A DNA stretch of 64,000 nucleotides from Variovorax flavidus (GTDB taxonomy: Bacteria > Pseudomonadota > Gammaproteobacteria > Burkholderiales > Burkholderiaceae_C): NCBI RefSeq assembly GCF_030317145.1, contig NZ_JASZYE010000001.1, forward strand, positions 1,426,001 to 1,490,000. Direction: 5' to 3'. A program made the translations under genes and the position numbers. Under the pieces are notes generated by a model. That model did no database searches. It had not been told where the DNA came from and worked only from the letters and a program-made list of their open reading frames with translations. Positions 35,276-43,179 of the stretch are shown piece by piece. The stretch's first letter is position 1, and every line of letters begins with the position of its first letter.

Positions 35276-36597
35276 CAGGACAGCTCTTCCTTGCGAAGAC
35301 GCACGATCGGCGCCAGCACCGTGGGCAACGCCTGCAATTGGGCGAGTGCGTCGTCCAGGGTGCCTTCGCGCGTGTCGTGCGTGAGGATGATCAGGTCGGT
35401 CTGCGTCGAGCCTTCGCCGCCCACTTCGTCGGCTTCGCGCTGCAGCACGGCATCGATGCTGATGCCGGCGCTGGCGAGCAGTCCCGTCACCTTGGCGAGC
35501 ACGCCGGCCTCATCGGCCACGCGCAGGCGCAGGTAGTAGCTGGTCACCACCTCGGCCATCGGCAGGATCTTCAGGTCGCTCATCGCGTCGGGATGGAAGG
35601 CCAGATGCGGAACACGGTGCGCCGCGTCGGCCGTGTGCAGGCGCGCGATGTCGACCAGGTCGGCGATCACCGCGCTGGCAGTCGGCTCGCTGCCGGCACC
35701 CTTGCCGTAGTAGAGCGTGGTGCCGACGGCGTCGCCGTTGACGACCACCGCGTTCATGGCACCCTCGACGTTCGCGAGCAGCCGCTTGGAAGGCACCAGC
35801 GAAGGGTGCACGCGCAGCTCGATGCCTTGCGCCTTGCGCTTGGTCACGCCCAGGAGCTTGATGCGGTAGCCCAGTTGCTCGGCGTACTTGATGTCCTGCG
35901 CCGCGAGCTTGGTGATGCCCTCGACGTGCGCCTTGTCGAACTGCACCGGAATACCGAATGCAATGGCGCTCATCAGCGTGACCTTGTGCGCGGCATCCAC
36001 ACCTTCGATGTCGAAGGTCGGGTCGGCTTCGGCGTAGCCCAGGCGTTGCGCCTCCTTCAGCACCGTGTCGAAATCCAGGCCCTTGTCCCGCATCTCCGAC
36101 AAGATGAAGTTGGTGGTGCCGTTGATGATGCCCGCGATCCACTGGATGCTGTTGGCCGTGAGACCTTCTCGCAGCGCCTTGATGATCGGGATGCCGCCTG
36201 CGACCGCGGCTTCGAAGGCCACCATGACGCCCTTGGCGTGGGCGGCTGCAAAGATCTCGGTGCCATGCACCGCGAGCAGCGCCTTGTTGGCAGTGACTAC
36301 GTGCTTGCCGGCCGCGATGGCCTCGAGCACCAGTTGCTTGGCGATGCCGTAGCCACCGATCAATTCGACCACGATGTCGATGTCGGGATTGGCGATGACG
36401 GCGCGAGCGTCGTTGACGACCTGGACGCTGTCGCCCACGACTTCCCTGGCGCGTGCCGTGTCGAGGTCGGCGACCATCGTGATCTCGATGCCGCGGCCAG
36501 CGCGACGCTTGATTTCTTCCTGGTTGCGCTGCAGCACCTTGAAGGTGCCACTACCGACCGTGCCGATGCCGAGCAGGCCAACTTGGATGGGTTTCAT
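35275..36597 (-). CDS. hom: homoserine dehydrogenase
   Basis: A 440-residue enzyme reducing aspartate semialdehyde to homoserine. It has an N-terminal NAD(P)-binding domain (GLLGIGTVGSG at 8-18), the catalytic domain (GIINGTTNFIL, YAEADPTFDIEG) and a C-terminal ACT domain (LRVADEAGVLAKVTGLL) that usually gives threonine feedback inhibition. There is no aspartokinase fusion. It is coupled to thrC and lies 45 bp after the aminotransferase gene. Confidence 0.97.
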   Translation of the reverse strand: MKPIQVGLLGIGTVGSGTFKVLQRNQEEIKRRAGRGIEITMVADLDTARAREVVGDSVQVVNDARAVIANPDIDIVVELIGGYGIAKQLVLEAIAAGKHVVTANKALLAVHGTEIFAAAHAKGVMVAFEAAVAGGIPIIKALREGLTANSIQWIAGIINGTTNFILSEMRDKGLDFDTVLKEAQRLGYAEADPTFDIEGVDAAHKVTLMSAIAFGIPVQFDKAHVEGITKLAAQDIKYAEQLGYRIKLLGVTKRKAQGIELRVHPSLVPSKRLLANVEGAMNAVVVNGDAVGTTLYYGKGAGSEPTASAVIADLVDIARLHTADAAHRVPHLAFHPDAMSDLKILPMAEVVTSYYLRLRVADEAGVLAKVTGLLASAGISIDAVLQREADEVGGEGSTQTDLIILTHDTREGTLDDALAQLQALPTVLAPIVRLRKEELS

Positions 36598-36642
36598 TCG
36601 ATTCGTCTTCTAGAGCAATGGGACCTGAACGCCGCGCGGGCT

Positions 36643-37866
36643 TCAGGCGACCCGGTTTCGGTAGCGTTCGAGGAAGCTGGCGATGCGCGAAACCGCCTCG
36701 CGCAAGTCCTCTTCATGGGGCAGGAACACGATGCGGAAGTGGTCCGGCGTCGACCAGTTGAAGCCCGTGCCCTGCACCAGCATCACCTTGGTCTCCTTGA
36801 GCAACTCAAGGAAGAACTGCCGGTCGTCATCGATCGGGTAGACCTTGGGATCGAGCTTCGGGAACATGTAGAGGGCCGCACTGGGCTTGACGCAGGTCAC
36901 GCCCGGAATCGCGGTGATGAGTTCGTAGGCGAGGTCGCGCTGCCTGCGCAAGCGACCGCCGGGGCCCACCAGGTCGTTGATGCTCTGGTATCCGCCGAGC
37001 GCGGTCTGGATCGCCCACTGGCCCGGCACGTTGGCGCACAGGCGCATGTTCGAGAGCATGTTCAGGCCCTCGATGTAGTCGCGGGCCATTTTCTTGTCGC
37101 CGGACACGACGAGCCAGCCGGCTCGATAGCCGCACGAGCGATAGCTCTTCGACAGCGAGTTGAAGGTGAGCGTCAAGACGTCCTTCGAGAGGCTGGCGAT
37201 GGCGGTGTGCTTGACGCCGTCGTACAGCACCTTGTCGTAGACCTCGTCCGCGAAGATCACCAGCCCGTGCTCGCGCGCGATGGCAACGATGCCCTTGAGC
37301 AGATCGTCCGAATACAGCGCGCCTGTCGGATTGTTGGGGTTGATGACGACGATGCCCTTGGTACGGGGCGAGATCTTGGCGCGGATGTCGTCGAGGTTCG
37401 GCATCCAGCCGTTGTCCTCGTCGCAAAGGTAATGCACCGGCTTGCCGCCCGACAGGCTCGCCACCGCCGTCCACAGCGGGTAGTCGGGCGCTGGCAGCAG
37501 CAGTTCGTCGCCGTCATTGAGCAGCGCGTTGGTGGCCATGGCGATCAGTTCGCTGGCGCCATTGCCCAGGTAGATGTCGTCGAGCGTGACGCCTGCGACG
37601 CCCTGCTTCTGGGTTTCGTGCATCACCGCCTTGCGCGCCGCAAAAATGCCCTTGCTATCCGAATATCCCGCCGACGCCGGCAGGTTGCGGATCATGTCCT
37701 GCTGGACCTCTTCGGGTGCATCGAAGCCGAACAGGGCGAGATTGCCGATGTTGAGCTTGATGATCTTCTGGCCCTCTTCCTCCATCTGCTTCGCGGCGTC
37801 CATGATCGGGCCGCGGATGTCGTAGAGCACGTTGGCCAGCTTGGCCGATTTCTTGAGCGGTTTCAA
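36643..37866 (-). CDS. AlaA-like pyridoxal-phosphate-dependent aminotransferase
   Basis: A 407-residue class I aminotransferase with the PLP Lys240 (NSLSKSYRSCGYRAGW), NPNNPTG at 176-182 and the distal Arg in FRIVFLP. The sequence most resembles AlaA/AlaT alanine aminotransferases. Its position at the head of a hom-thrC run is a conserved layout in betaproteobacteria. It may make alanine or act on other 2-keto acids. It diverges from the Mth938-like gene with 66 bp between starts. Confidence 0.92.
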   Translation of the reverse strand: MKPLKKSAKLANVLYDIRGPIMDAAKQMEEEGQKIIKLNIGNLALFGFDAPEEVQQDMIRNLPASAGYSDSKGIFAARKAVMHETQKQGVAGVTLDDIYLGNGASELIAMATNALLNDGDELLLPAPDYPLWTAVASLSGGKPVHYLCDEDNGWMPNLDDIRAKISPRTKGIVVINPNNPTGALYSDDLLKGIVAIAREHGLVIFADEVYDKVLYDGVKHTAIASLSKDVLTLTFNSLSKSYRSCGYRAGWLVVSGDKKMARDYIEGLNMLSNMRLCANVPGQWAIQTALGGYQSINDLVGPGGRLRRQRDLAYELITAIPGVTCVKPSAALYMFPKLDPKVYPIDDDRQFFLELLKETKVMLVQGTGFNWSTPDHFRIVFLPHEEDLREAVSRIASFLERYRNRVA

Positions 37867-37932
37867 AGTCCCTCCAAGGGGGTCTGCGCAGGGGAAAACC
37901 TATAATTTGACCACAGATCCCACCCCCTCCAG

Positions 37933-38319
37933 ATGAAGCTCCAGCCCGACAAATCCGACGTCCAGACGCTCACGGCACATGGCCCAGGCTGGGTCGCCAT
38001 CAACAACGAACGGGTCGAATCCAGTGTGGTGGTCGGCTCGCGCGGCGAGCGCTTCGAGTGGAATTGCTCCCGCTTCGACGAGATCGGCGCGGAACACTTC
38101 GCTCAACTCGCATCGATCGGCGCCGAACTGATCATCTTCGGCAGCGGTGCGCGCATCCGTTTTCCGCACGCTTCCTGGCTCCAGCCCCTGATGGCGCAGC
38201 GCACCGGCGTCGAGACGATGGATACGCCCGCGGCCTGCCGCACCTACAACATCCTCGCGAGCGAAGGCCGCCACGTGGTGGCCGCGCTGCTCGTCGAGAG
38301 CCCGGACGCTGGGCAGTAG
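37933..38319 (+). CDS. Mth938-like (DUF498) domain protein
   Basis: A 128-residue protein of the Mth938 family (IIFGSGARIRFPH is the core motif). The family is widespread, in bacteria often near secretion or peroxiredoxin genes, and its human member NDUFAF3 aids complex I assembly. The bacterial function is unknown. The bcp gene follows 120 bp downstream. Confidence 0.88.
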   Translation: MKLQPDKSDVQTLTAHGPGWVAINNERVESSVVVGSRGERFEWNCSRFDEIGAEHFAQLASIGAELIIFGSGARIRFPHASWLQPLMAQRTGVETMDTPAACRTYNILASEGRHVVAALLVESPDAGQ

Positions 38320-38439
38320 GAGGCATTTCGGGGTAAAATCGCGGGTTGCAAACCGGCGGCCCGCCCTCAGTTAGCAACGACCAATCCTCCATGAACCCGA
38401 CCGGATCGGGCATGGAATCAAACGGAGAAAACAAGTTTC

Positions 38440-38916
38440 ATGGCGATCGTTGTCAACAAACCCATTCCCGAATTCGACGCCAATGCTACCGGCGGTCTCA
38501 AGGTTTCGAACACCTCGCATCTCGGCCACGTGCTGGTCATGTACTTCTACCCCAAGGACAACACGCCAGGTTGCACCACGGAAGCGATGCAGTTTCGAGA
38601 CCGCTACAAGGACTTCGAAAAGGCCGGCGCGACCGTGTTCGGCGTTTCTCGCGACAACATGAAGTCGCACGACGAATTCAAGGCCAAGCTCGAGCTCCCT
38701 TTCGAATTGATCGCCGACACCGAAGAAAAGATGTGCCACATGTTCGGCGTGGTCAAGAACAAGATCATGTACGGCAAGAAGGTCAAGGGCATCGAGCGCA
38801 GCACCTTCCTGATCGGCGCTGATGGCGTGCTGAAGGCTGAATGGCGCGGCCTCAAGGTTCCCGGCCATGTGGACGACGTCCTGAAGGCAGTCAAGGCGCT
38901 CAAGAAAGCTGCTTGA
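38440..38916 (+). CDS. bcp: peroxiredoxin of the Bcp/PrxQ family
   Basis: A 158-residue thiol peroxidase with peroxidatic Cys45 in TPGCTTEAMQF. The Cys five residues later that serves as resolving Cys in most PrxQ proteins is replaced by Met50. Only one other Cys remains (Cys99, MCHMFG), so this is probably a 1-Cys enzyme or uses another thiol partner. It detoxifies hydroperoxides in the cytoplasm. A strong terminator follows at 39039-39067. Confidence 0.93.
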   Translation: MAIVVNKPIPEFDANATGGLKVSNTSHLGHVLVMYFYPKDNTPGCTTEAMQFRDRYKDFEKAGATVFGVSRDNMKSHDEFKAKLELPFELIADTEEKMCHMFGVVKNKIMYGKKVKGIERSTFLIGADGVLKAEWRGLKVPGHVDDVLKAVKALKKAA

Positions 38917-39038
38917 ACTGTGAAGTGTGTGAGGTTTTGCGCAATCGCGTTGGTGATGCGCAACGAACACCGGATGCGACACACCTGATGTGCATAATGG
39001 CCCAATGCCGTTGAGCTCCACGACCGCATCCACCGAAC

Positions 39039-39070
39039 AAAGCCGCCCTGGTCTTCAGGCGGCTTTTTCG
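39039..39070 (+). terminator. Rho-independent terminator after bcp
   Basis: AAAGCCGCC (39039-39047) and GGCGGCTTT (39059-39067) form a 9-bp stem followed by a T run, some 120 bp after the bcp stop codon and just before the PIN-PhoH gene. Confidence 0.85.
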
Positions 39071-39107
39071 CTTTCTGGCCCCTTCTTTTTTGCGAGCGAA
39101 CCGATCC

Positions 39108-40850
39108 ATGCCCCTGCCTCCCGCCCCCACGAAACGCGCCGCATTGCTTTCGCCGGACGCGCACGACGCGCCCGCCCGTTCTTCGCACGGAAGAAGCGGC
39201 CGACGCTCGTCTGATCGCAGAACCGAAGACGCCGGGTCGAACGGGACCCGACCACTCGAATTGTTCGACCGCCACGCCGCGGAAGCCGGCGGCGCCGTCG
39301 AAGCACCGGTTGCACCCAAGGCAAAAGCACCGGTGCCAGCGGTGCCGGAAGCGCCGCCCAGCCGCCGCGAGACTCGTGTGAGCGCTCCAGTGGCGGCGCC
39401 GCAGAGCCAGCCGCGCGCCAAACGCAACAAATCCAACGGTCCGGCCAAGCTCTTCGTCCTCGACACGAACGTCCTGCTGCACGACCCGATGTGCCTGTTC
39501 CGCTTCGAGGAACATGACATCTTCCTGCCGATGATCGTGCTGGAGGAGCTCGACGGCCATAAAAAGGGCACGACGGAAGTCGCGCGGAACGGCCGCCAGA
39601 CCAGCCGGACCCTCGATGCGCTCGCGGCGGCCCAGGGCGCCGACATCGGCAAGGGCCTGAAACTTGACACCACCGGCCACCGCGAGGCCGGAGGCAAGCT
39701 GTTCTTCCAGACGGCGCCGCTTGACTACACGCTGCCCACCAGCCTGCCGCAGGGCAAGGCCGACAACCAGATCCTGGGCGTCGTCCAGGCGCTGCGCGAC
39801 CTCTACGCCAAGGACGCGCCCGGCCGCCCGAAGCAGGAGGTGGTGCTGGTGTCGAAAGACATCAACATGCGCGTCAAGGCCCGCGCACTGGGCCTCGCCG
39901 CCGACGACTACCAGAACGACAAGACGCTCGAGGACGGCGACCTCCTCTACGCCGGTTCGCTCGCCCTTCCCGCCGATTTCTGGACGCGCCAGAGCAAGAC
40001 GGTCGAAAGCTGGCAGAGCGGCAGCAGCACTTTCTACCGGATCAGCGGTCCGATCGTGCCCAACCTCTACATCAACCAGTTCGTCTACTTCGAAGCCCCC
40101 GGCGAGCCGAGCATGTACGCGCGCGTGACCGAAATCCGCGACAAGACGGCCGTGCTCAAGACGTTGAAGGACTACGGCTCGGTCAAGAATGCCGTGTGGG
40201 GCGTGAACACCCGCAACCGCGAGCAGAACTTCGCGATGAACCTGCTCATGGACCCCGATGTCGACTTCGTCACGCTGACCGGCACCGCCGGCACCGGCAA
40301 GACGCTGATGGCGCTCGCCTCCGGACTGACGCAGGTGCTCGACGACCGTCGCTACACCGAGATCATCATGACCCGCGCCACCGTGAGTGTGGGCGAGGAC
40401 ATCGGCTTCCTGCCCGGAACGGAAGAGGAAAAGATGGGCCCGTGGATGGGCGCGCTCGACGACAACCTCGAGTTCCTTGCCAAGGGCGACAGCGGCGGAG
40501 CAGGCGAATGGGGGCGTGCGGCGACCAACGAGCTGATCCGCAGCAAGATCAAGATCAAGAGCATGAACTTCATGCGCGGGCGCACTTTCCTGAACAAGTA
40601 CGTGATCATCGACGAGGCGCAGAACCTGACGCCCAAGCAGATGAAGACGCTGGTCACGCGCGCAGGTCCGGGCACCAAGATCATCTGCATGGGCAACCTG
40701 GCGCAGATCGATACGCCCTACCTCACAGAGGGCTCGTCCGGCCTGACCTTCGCGGTCGACAAGTTCAAGGGTTGGCCGCACAGCGGGCACATCACGCTGG
40801 CGCGCGGCGAACGCTCGCGCCTGGCGGACTTCGCCAGCGAAGTGCTTTAG
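39108..40850 (+). CDS. PIN domain/PhoH-like ATPase
   Basis: A 580-residue protein with three parts. A disordered Pro/Ala/Arg-rich tail spans 1-112. A PIN ribonuclease domain spans about 114-260, with the acidic quartet Asp119, Glu146, Asp219 and Asp251. A PhoH ATPase domain spans about 360-575, with Walker A TGTAGTGKT at 391-399 and Walker B IIDEAQ at 500-505. The PIN-PhoH fusion (PhoH2 type) is known as an RNA helicase/ribonuclease, in mycobacteria with toxin-antitoxin character. No antitoxin-like short gene precedes it here. The ATG at 39108 is weakly supported by an RBS. A dispersed repeat lies right after the stop. Confidence 0.93.
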   Translation: MPLPPAPTKRAALLSPDAHDAPARSSHGRSGRRSSDRRTEDAGSNGTRPLELFDRHAAEAGGAVEAPVAPKAKAPVPAVPEAPPSRRETRVSAPVAAPQSQPRAKRNKSNGPAKLFVLDTNVLLHDPMCLFRFEEHDIFLPMIVLEELDGHKKGTTEVARNGRQTSRTLDALAAAQGADIGKGLKLDTTGHREAGGKLFFQTAPLDYTLPTSLPQGKADNQILGVVQALRDLYAKDAPGRPKQEVVLVSKDINMRVKARALGLAADDYQNDKTLEDGDLLYAGSLALPADFWTRQSKTVESWQSGSSTFYRISGPIVPNLYINQFVYFEAPGEPSMYARVTEIRDKTAVLKTLKDYGSVKNAVWGVNTRNREQNFAMNLLMDPDVDFVTLTGTAGTGKTLMALASGLTQVLDDRRYTEIIMTRATVSVGEDIGFLPGTEEEKMGPWMGALDDNLEFLAKGDSGGAGEWGRAATNELIRSKIKIKSMNFMRGRTFLNKYVIIDEAQNLTPKQMKTLVTRAGPGTKIICMGNLAQIDTPYLTEGSSGLTFAVDKFKGWPHSGHITLARGERSRLADFASEVL

Positions 40851-41027
40851 CTCCCCAGGTTGGCTCACTTCGTATAGCCGCCCACCCTTTGCAGGGGGCG
40901 CCGCCAGCAAGCCGGCAACGCCGCGTTGCCGGCGGCTTGAGGGCGGGCGCGTGCTGCGCACCGGCGCGCGATTCCGGGGTGCCGATGAAGGCTGCTGACA
41001 GGACGTTGTCAGTAGGGCTCGCGCAGC
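40851..41027 (+). repeat. Dispersed intergenic repeat element, single copy
   Basis: Starting at the base after the phoH stop codon, the sequence CCCAGGTTGGCTCACTTCG (with TATAGCCGCCCACC after it) matches the head of the two tandem elements at 50452-50636. The rest is GC-rich and can fold (GCCGGCAACGC / GCGTTGCCGGC, 40911-40932). It looks like a degenerate member of the same family. Confidence 0.65.
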
Positions 41028-41036
41028 ATGGCGGGC

Positions 41037-41456
41037 ATGAACCACAGAAATTGGATCGCAGTCGCCAGCGCCGAACATGCCCGTCGTGGACGTGACAACC
41101 CGGAGGGCGGCTTCATGCAGGTCGGCCACGGCAAGCTCGCGCCATTGAGACGCATTGCCGCTGGCGACCGTGTGGCTTACTACGCGCCGGCTACCGCGCT
41201 GGGCGGCACCGACAAGCTTCAGAGCTTCGTCTCGATCGGCGTCGTGCACGGCGACGAGCCTTACGAAGCGGACATGGGCAACGGCTTCGTTCCGTGGCGC
41301 CGCGACGTGCGCTATGCGGTCGCGGCCGAGACACCGATCCTTCCCCTGATCGAACAATTCGACTTCGTCGAAGACCCGAGGCGCTGGGGCTACAAGTTCC
41401 GGTTCGGTTTGTTCGAAATCAACGAGCACGACATCCGCCTATCGCCGATGCGATGA
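41037..41456 (+). CDS. EVE domain protein (UPF0310 type)
   Basis: A 139-residue protein made only of an EVE domain, a PUA-like fold that binds modified bases in DNA or RNA. Family segments: [14 protein letters not shown] at the start, [14 protein letters not shown], and [11 protein letters not shown] proteins are often linked to defence against phage with modified DNA, but this short housekeeping-like form stands alone and I would not claim defence. An ATG at 41028 is an alternative start. The next operon begins 47 bp downstream. Confidence 0.88.
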   Translation: MNHRNWIAVASAEHARRGRDNPEGGFMQVGHGKLAPLRRIAAGDRVAYYAPATALGGTDKLQSFVSIGVVHGDEPYEADMGNGFVPWRRDVRYAVAAETPILPLIEQFDFVEDPRRWGYKFRFGLFEINEHDIRLSPMR

Positions 41457-41503
41457 ATGCGGACTCCCGGGCACTCGCCCTCTGATTTCACATGGAGTGA
41501 AAC

Positions 41504-41971
41504 ATGCAAACCCAATCACAACCCCATCTTCGACGCCTCGACGCCTTCAATGTTGCCGGCGTCACCGCGCGAACCACCAACCGCCACGAGAGTGATCCGG
41601 ATGCTGCGCAGATCGGCGCGCTGTGGGATCGCTTCTTCGAGGAGCGTGTCTACGAGAAAACGCCACACCGGATCAATGACATGCGGCTCTTCGGCGTTTA
41701 CTCCGCCTACGAAGCGGATGCTCAAGGCGCATTCGACATCACGACCGGCGTCGCCGTATCGGACGGACCCTCGGCGGTCCGGATCGAGGGCGGCGACTAC
41801 CTGGTGTTCACGGGGCAAGGCGAAATGCCCCAGATGGTGCTCGCCGTGTGGAAGGCGATCTGGCAGTATTTCGAGGATCATCCTGAAATCAGGCGCCGCT
41901 ATCGGAGCGATTTCGAGGCCTACAGCGGCCCGGAGCAGGTCGCCATCCACATCGGAGTCGAATTGGACTGA
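41504..41971 (+). CDS. GyrI-like/effector-binding domain protein
   Basis: A 155-residue stand-alone effector-binding domain of the GyrI/SOUL-like superfamily that forms the ligand pocket of AraC and MerR-type regulators such as Rob and BmrR. The lone version binds small molecules or DNA gyrase. Family landmarks are VAGVTART, the central LFGVYSAYEAD and the C-terminal VAIHIGVELD. It starts a three-gene run with the MGMT-like and WYL regulator genes (gaps 1 and 9 bp), with GGAG just upstream. Confidence 0.82.
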   Translation: MQTQSQPHLRRLDAFNVAGVTARTTNRHESDPDAAQIGALWDRFFEERVYEKTPHRINDMRLFGVYSAYEADAQGAFDITTGVAVSDGPSAVRIEGGDYLVFTGQGEMPQMVLAVWKAIWQYFEDHPEIRRRYRSDFEAYSGPEQVAIHIGVELD

Positions 41972-41972
41972 C

Positions 41973-42458
41973 ATGCGTTCGGCCAACGCGAGGAACGGCA
42001 AGAGCTGGCGAGAAAAGCTCGCGGGCTATCCGCGGCTACCCGAGGTCAAGCCGATACCGGAGCGCATGCAGCAGCGTCACGGACCAGGGACCATCGTGAC
42101 GCCCTCCCCCCGCGAGGTCGACGAAGCGATGAAGCGCGTACCGGAGGGCCGCCTGGTCACGGTCTTCGGCATTGGGCAGCAACTGGCCCGCCAGCACGGC
42201 ACCACGATCGGCTGCACGGTGACAACGGCCATTTTCGCGAGCATGGCGGCCCAGGCCGCTGAAGAGGACAGGCGAGCCGGCTTTTCGAATGTCACACCCT
42301 ATTGGCGCACCTTGAAGGTCAACGGCGAGCTGAATCTCAAGTACCCGGGCGGCCTCGATGAACTCATGCAACGGCTCGAATCCGAAGGTCACACGGTCGT
42401 CCAGCGCGGACGGCGTTATTTCGTCGAGGACTTCGAGAAGAAACTCATTGGGAGCTAA
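41973..42458 (+). CDS. MGMT-like (alkyltransferase-like) protein lacking the active-site PCHR motif
   Basis: A 161-residue protein whose C-terminal two thirds resemble the DNA-binding domain of O6-methylguanine methyltransferase (EGRLVTVFGIGQQLA helix-turn-helix, then GELNLKYPGGLDELMQRLESEG). Where the methyl-accepting PCHR should be, it has TPYWRTLK at 108-115, so there is no acceptor Cys. It therefore resembles alkyltransferase-like proteins that bind O6-alkylguanine and flag it for excision repair. A Cys at 81 (IGCTVTT) is in a different place. It begins one base after the GyrI-like stop. Confidence 0.75.
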   Translation: MRSANARNGKSWREKLAGYPRLPEVKPIPERMQQRHGPGTIVTPSPREVDEAMKRVPEGRLVTVFGIGQQLARQHGTTIGCTVTTAIFASMAAQAAEEDRRAGFSNVTPYWRTLKVNGELNLKYPGGLDELMQRLESEGHTVVQRGRRYFVEDFEKKLIGS

Positions 42459-42467
42459 TCTCAGCCC

Positions 42468-43178
42468 ATGCGCCGTGCAGACCGCCTGTTCCAGATCGTC
42501 CAGCTTATTCGCGGGAGACGACTCACGACCGCCACGTTCCTGGCGCAGCGCCTCGAGGTGTCGGATCGCACGGTGTATCGCGATGTGGCGGACCTTCAGC
42601 GCCAGGGCGTGCCGATCGAGGGCGAGGCCGGCGTGGGCTACCGCATCGGCGCGGGCTTCGACGTACCGCCACTGATGTTCACGCAGGATGAAGCGGCGGC
42701 ACTGGTGGCGTCGGCGCGCCTTGCGCAAAGCTGGGTCGATCCCGCAATGGCGCGTGACATCGAGACTGCGCTGTGCAAGATCCTGTCGGTGCTGTCACCT
42801 GCGGCGCGGGTCTCGGCCGAAAGCCTGGCGCTCTACGCCCCGGCCTATGCGCTTGACGACGGGACGCGCGCCCGCCTGCAGACCTTGCGCGAAGCCGTGC
42901 AATCCCGCCAGAAGCTGCGCATGGACTATCGCGACGTCTCCGGCGCGCCGAGCCAGCGCGTCGTCCGGCCACTCGGCTGCTTCTATTGGGGGAAGGTCTG
43001 GACCTTTTCCGCCTGGTGCGAGCTGCGCCAGGACTTCCGCGGCTTCAGGATCGACCGCATCGACCGGATCGAAGTCCTGCCCGAGCGCTTTCGCGACGAG
43101 CCCGGCAAGACGCTGGCCGAGTTGCTTCGGCGCCTGCAGGACGAATCGCGGCAATACGATTCACCGCAGAAGTCGTAG
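42468..43178 (+). CDS. YafY-family HTH/WYL transcriptional regulator
   Basis: A 236-residue regulator with an N-terminal HTH_11 winged helix (LAQRLEVSDRTVYRDVADLQRQG) and a WYL domain (YYGKVWTFSAWCELR-type segment around residue 170, then FRIDRIDRIEVL). WYL domains sense nucleic acids or ligands, often in DNA-damage regulation. It is third in the run after the GyrI-like and MGMT-like genes and probably controls them. It converges with dnaB, leaving only 1 bp between the stop codons. Confidence 0.92.
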   Translation: MRRADRLFQIVQLIRGRRLTTATFLAQRLEVSDRTVYRDVADLQRQGVPIEGEAGVGYRIGAGFDVPPLMFTQDEAAALVASARLAQSWVDPAMARDIETALCKILSVLSPAARVSAESLALYAPAYALDDGTRARLQTLREAVQSRQKLRMDYRDVSGAPSQRVVRPLGCFYWGKVWTFSAWCELRQDFRGFRIDRIDRIEVLPERFRDEPGKTLAELLRRLQDESRQYDSPQKS

Positions 43179-43179
43179 A

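Noticed and set aside
34948..37905. A 985-codon plus-strand open frame opposite hom and the aminotransferase
   Set aside because: It spans three real genes and their gaps on the other strand, and its composition is that of antisense translation.
38604..41429. A 941-codon minus-strand open frame opposite bcp, PIN-PhoH and the EVE gene
   Set aside because: It crosses a clear terminator and three genes with intact catalytic motifs on the plus strand.
41037..41456. EVE protein as part of a phage-defence system
   Set aside because: EVE domains can mark defence, but no nuclease, restriction or other defence gene is adjacent; the single-domain form is common outside defence loci.
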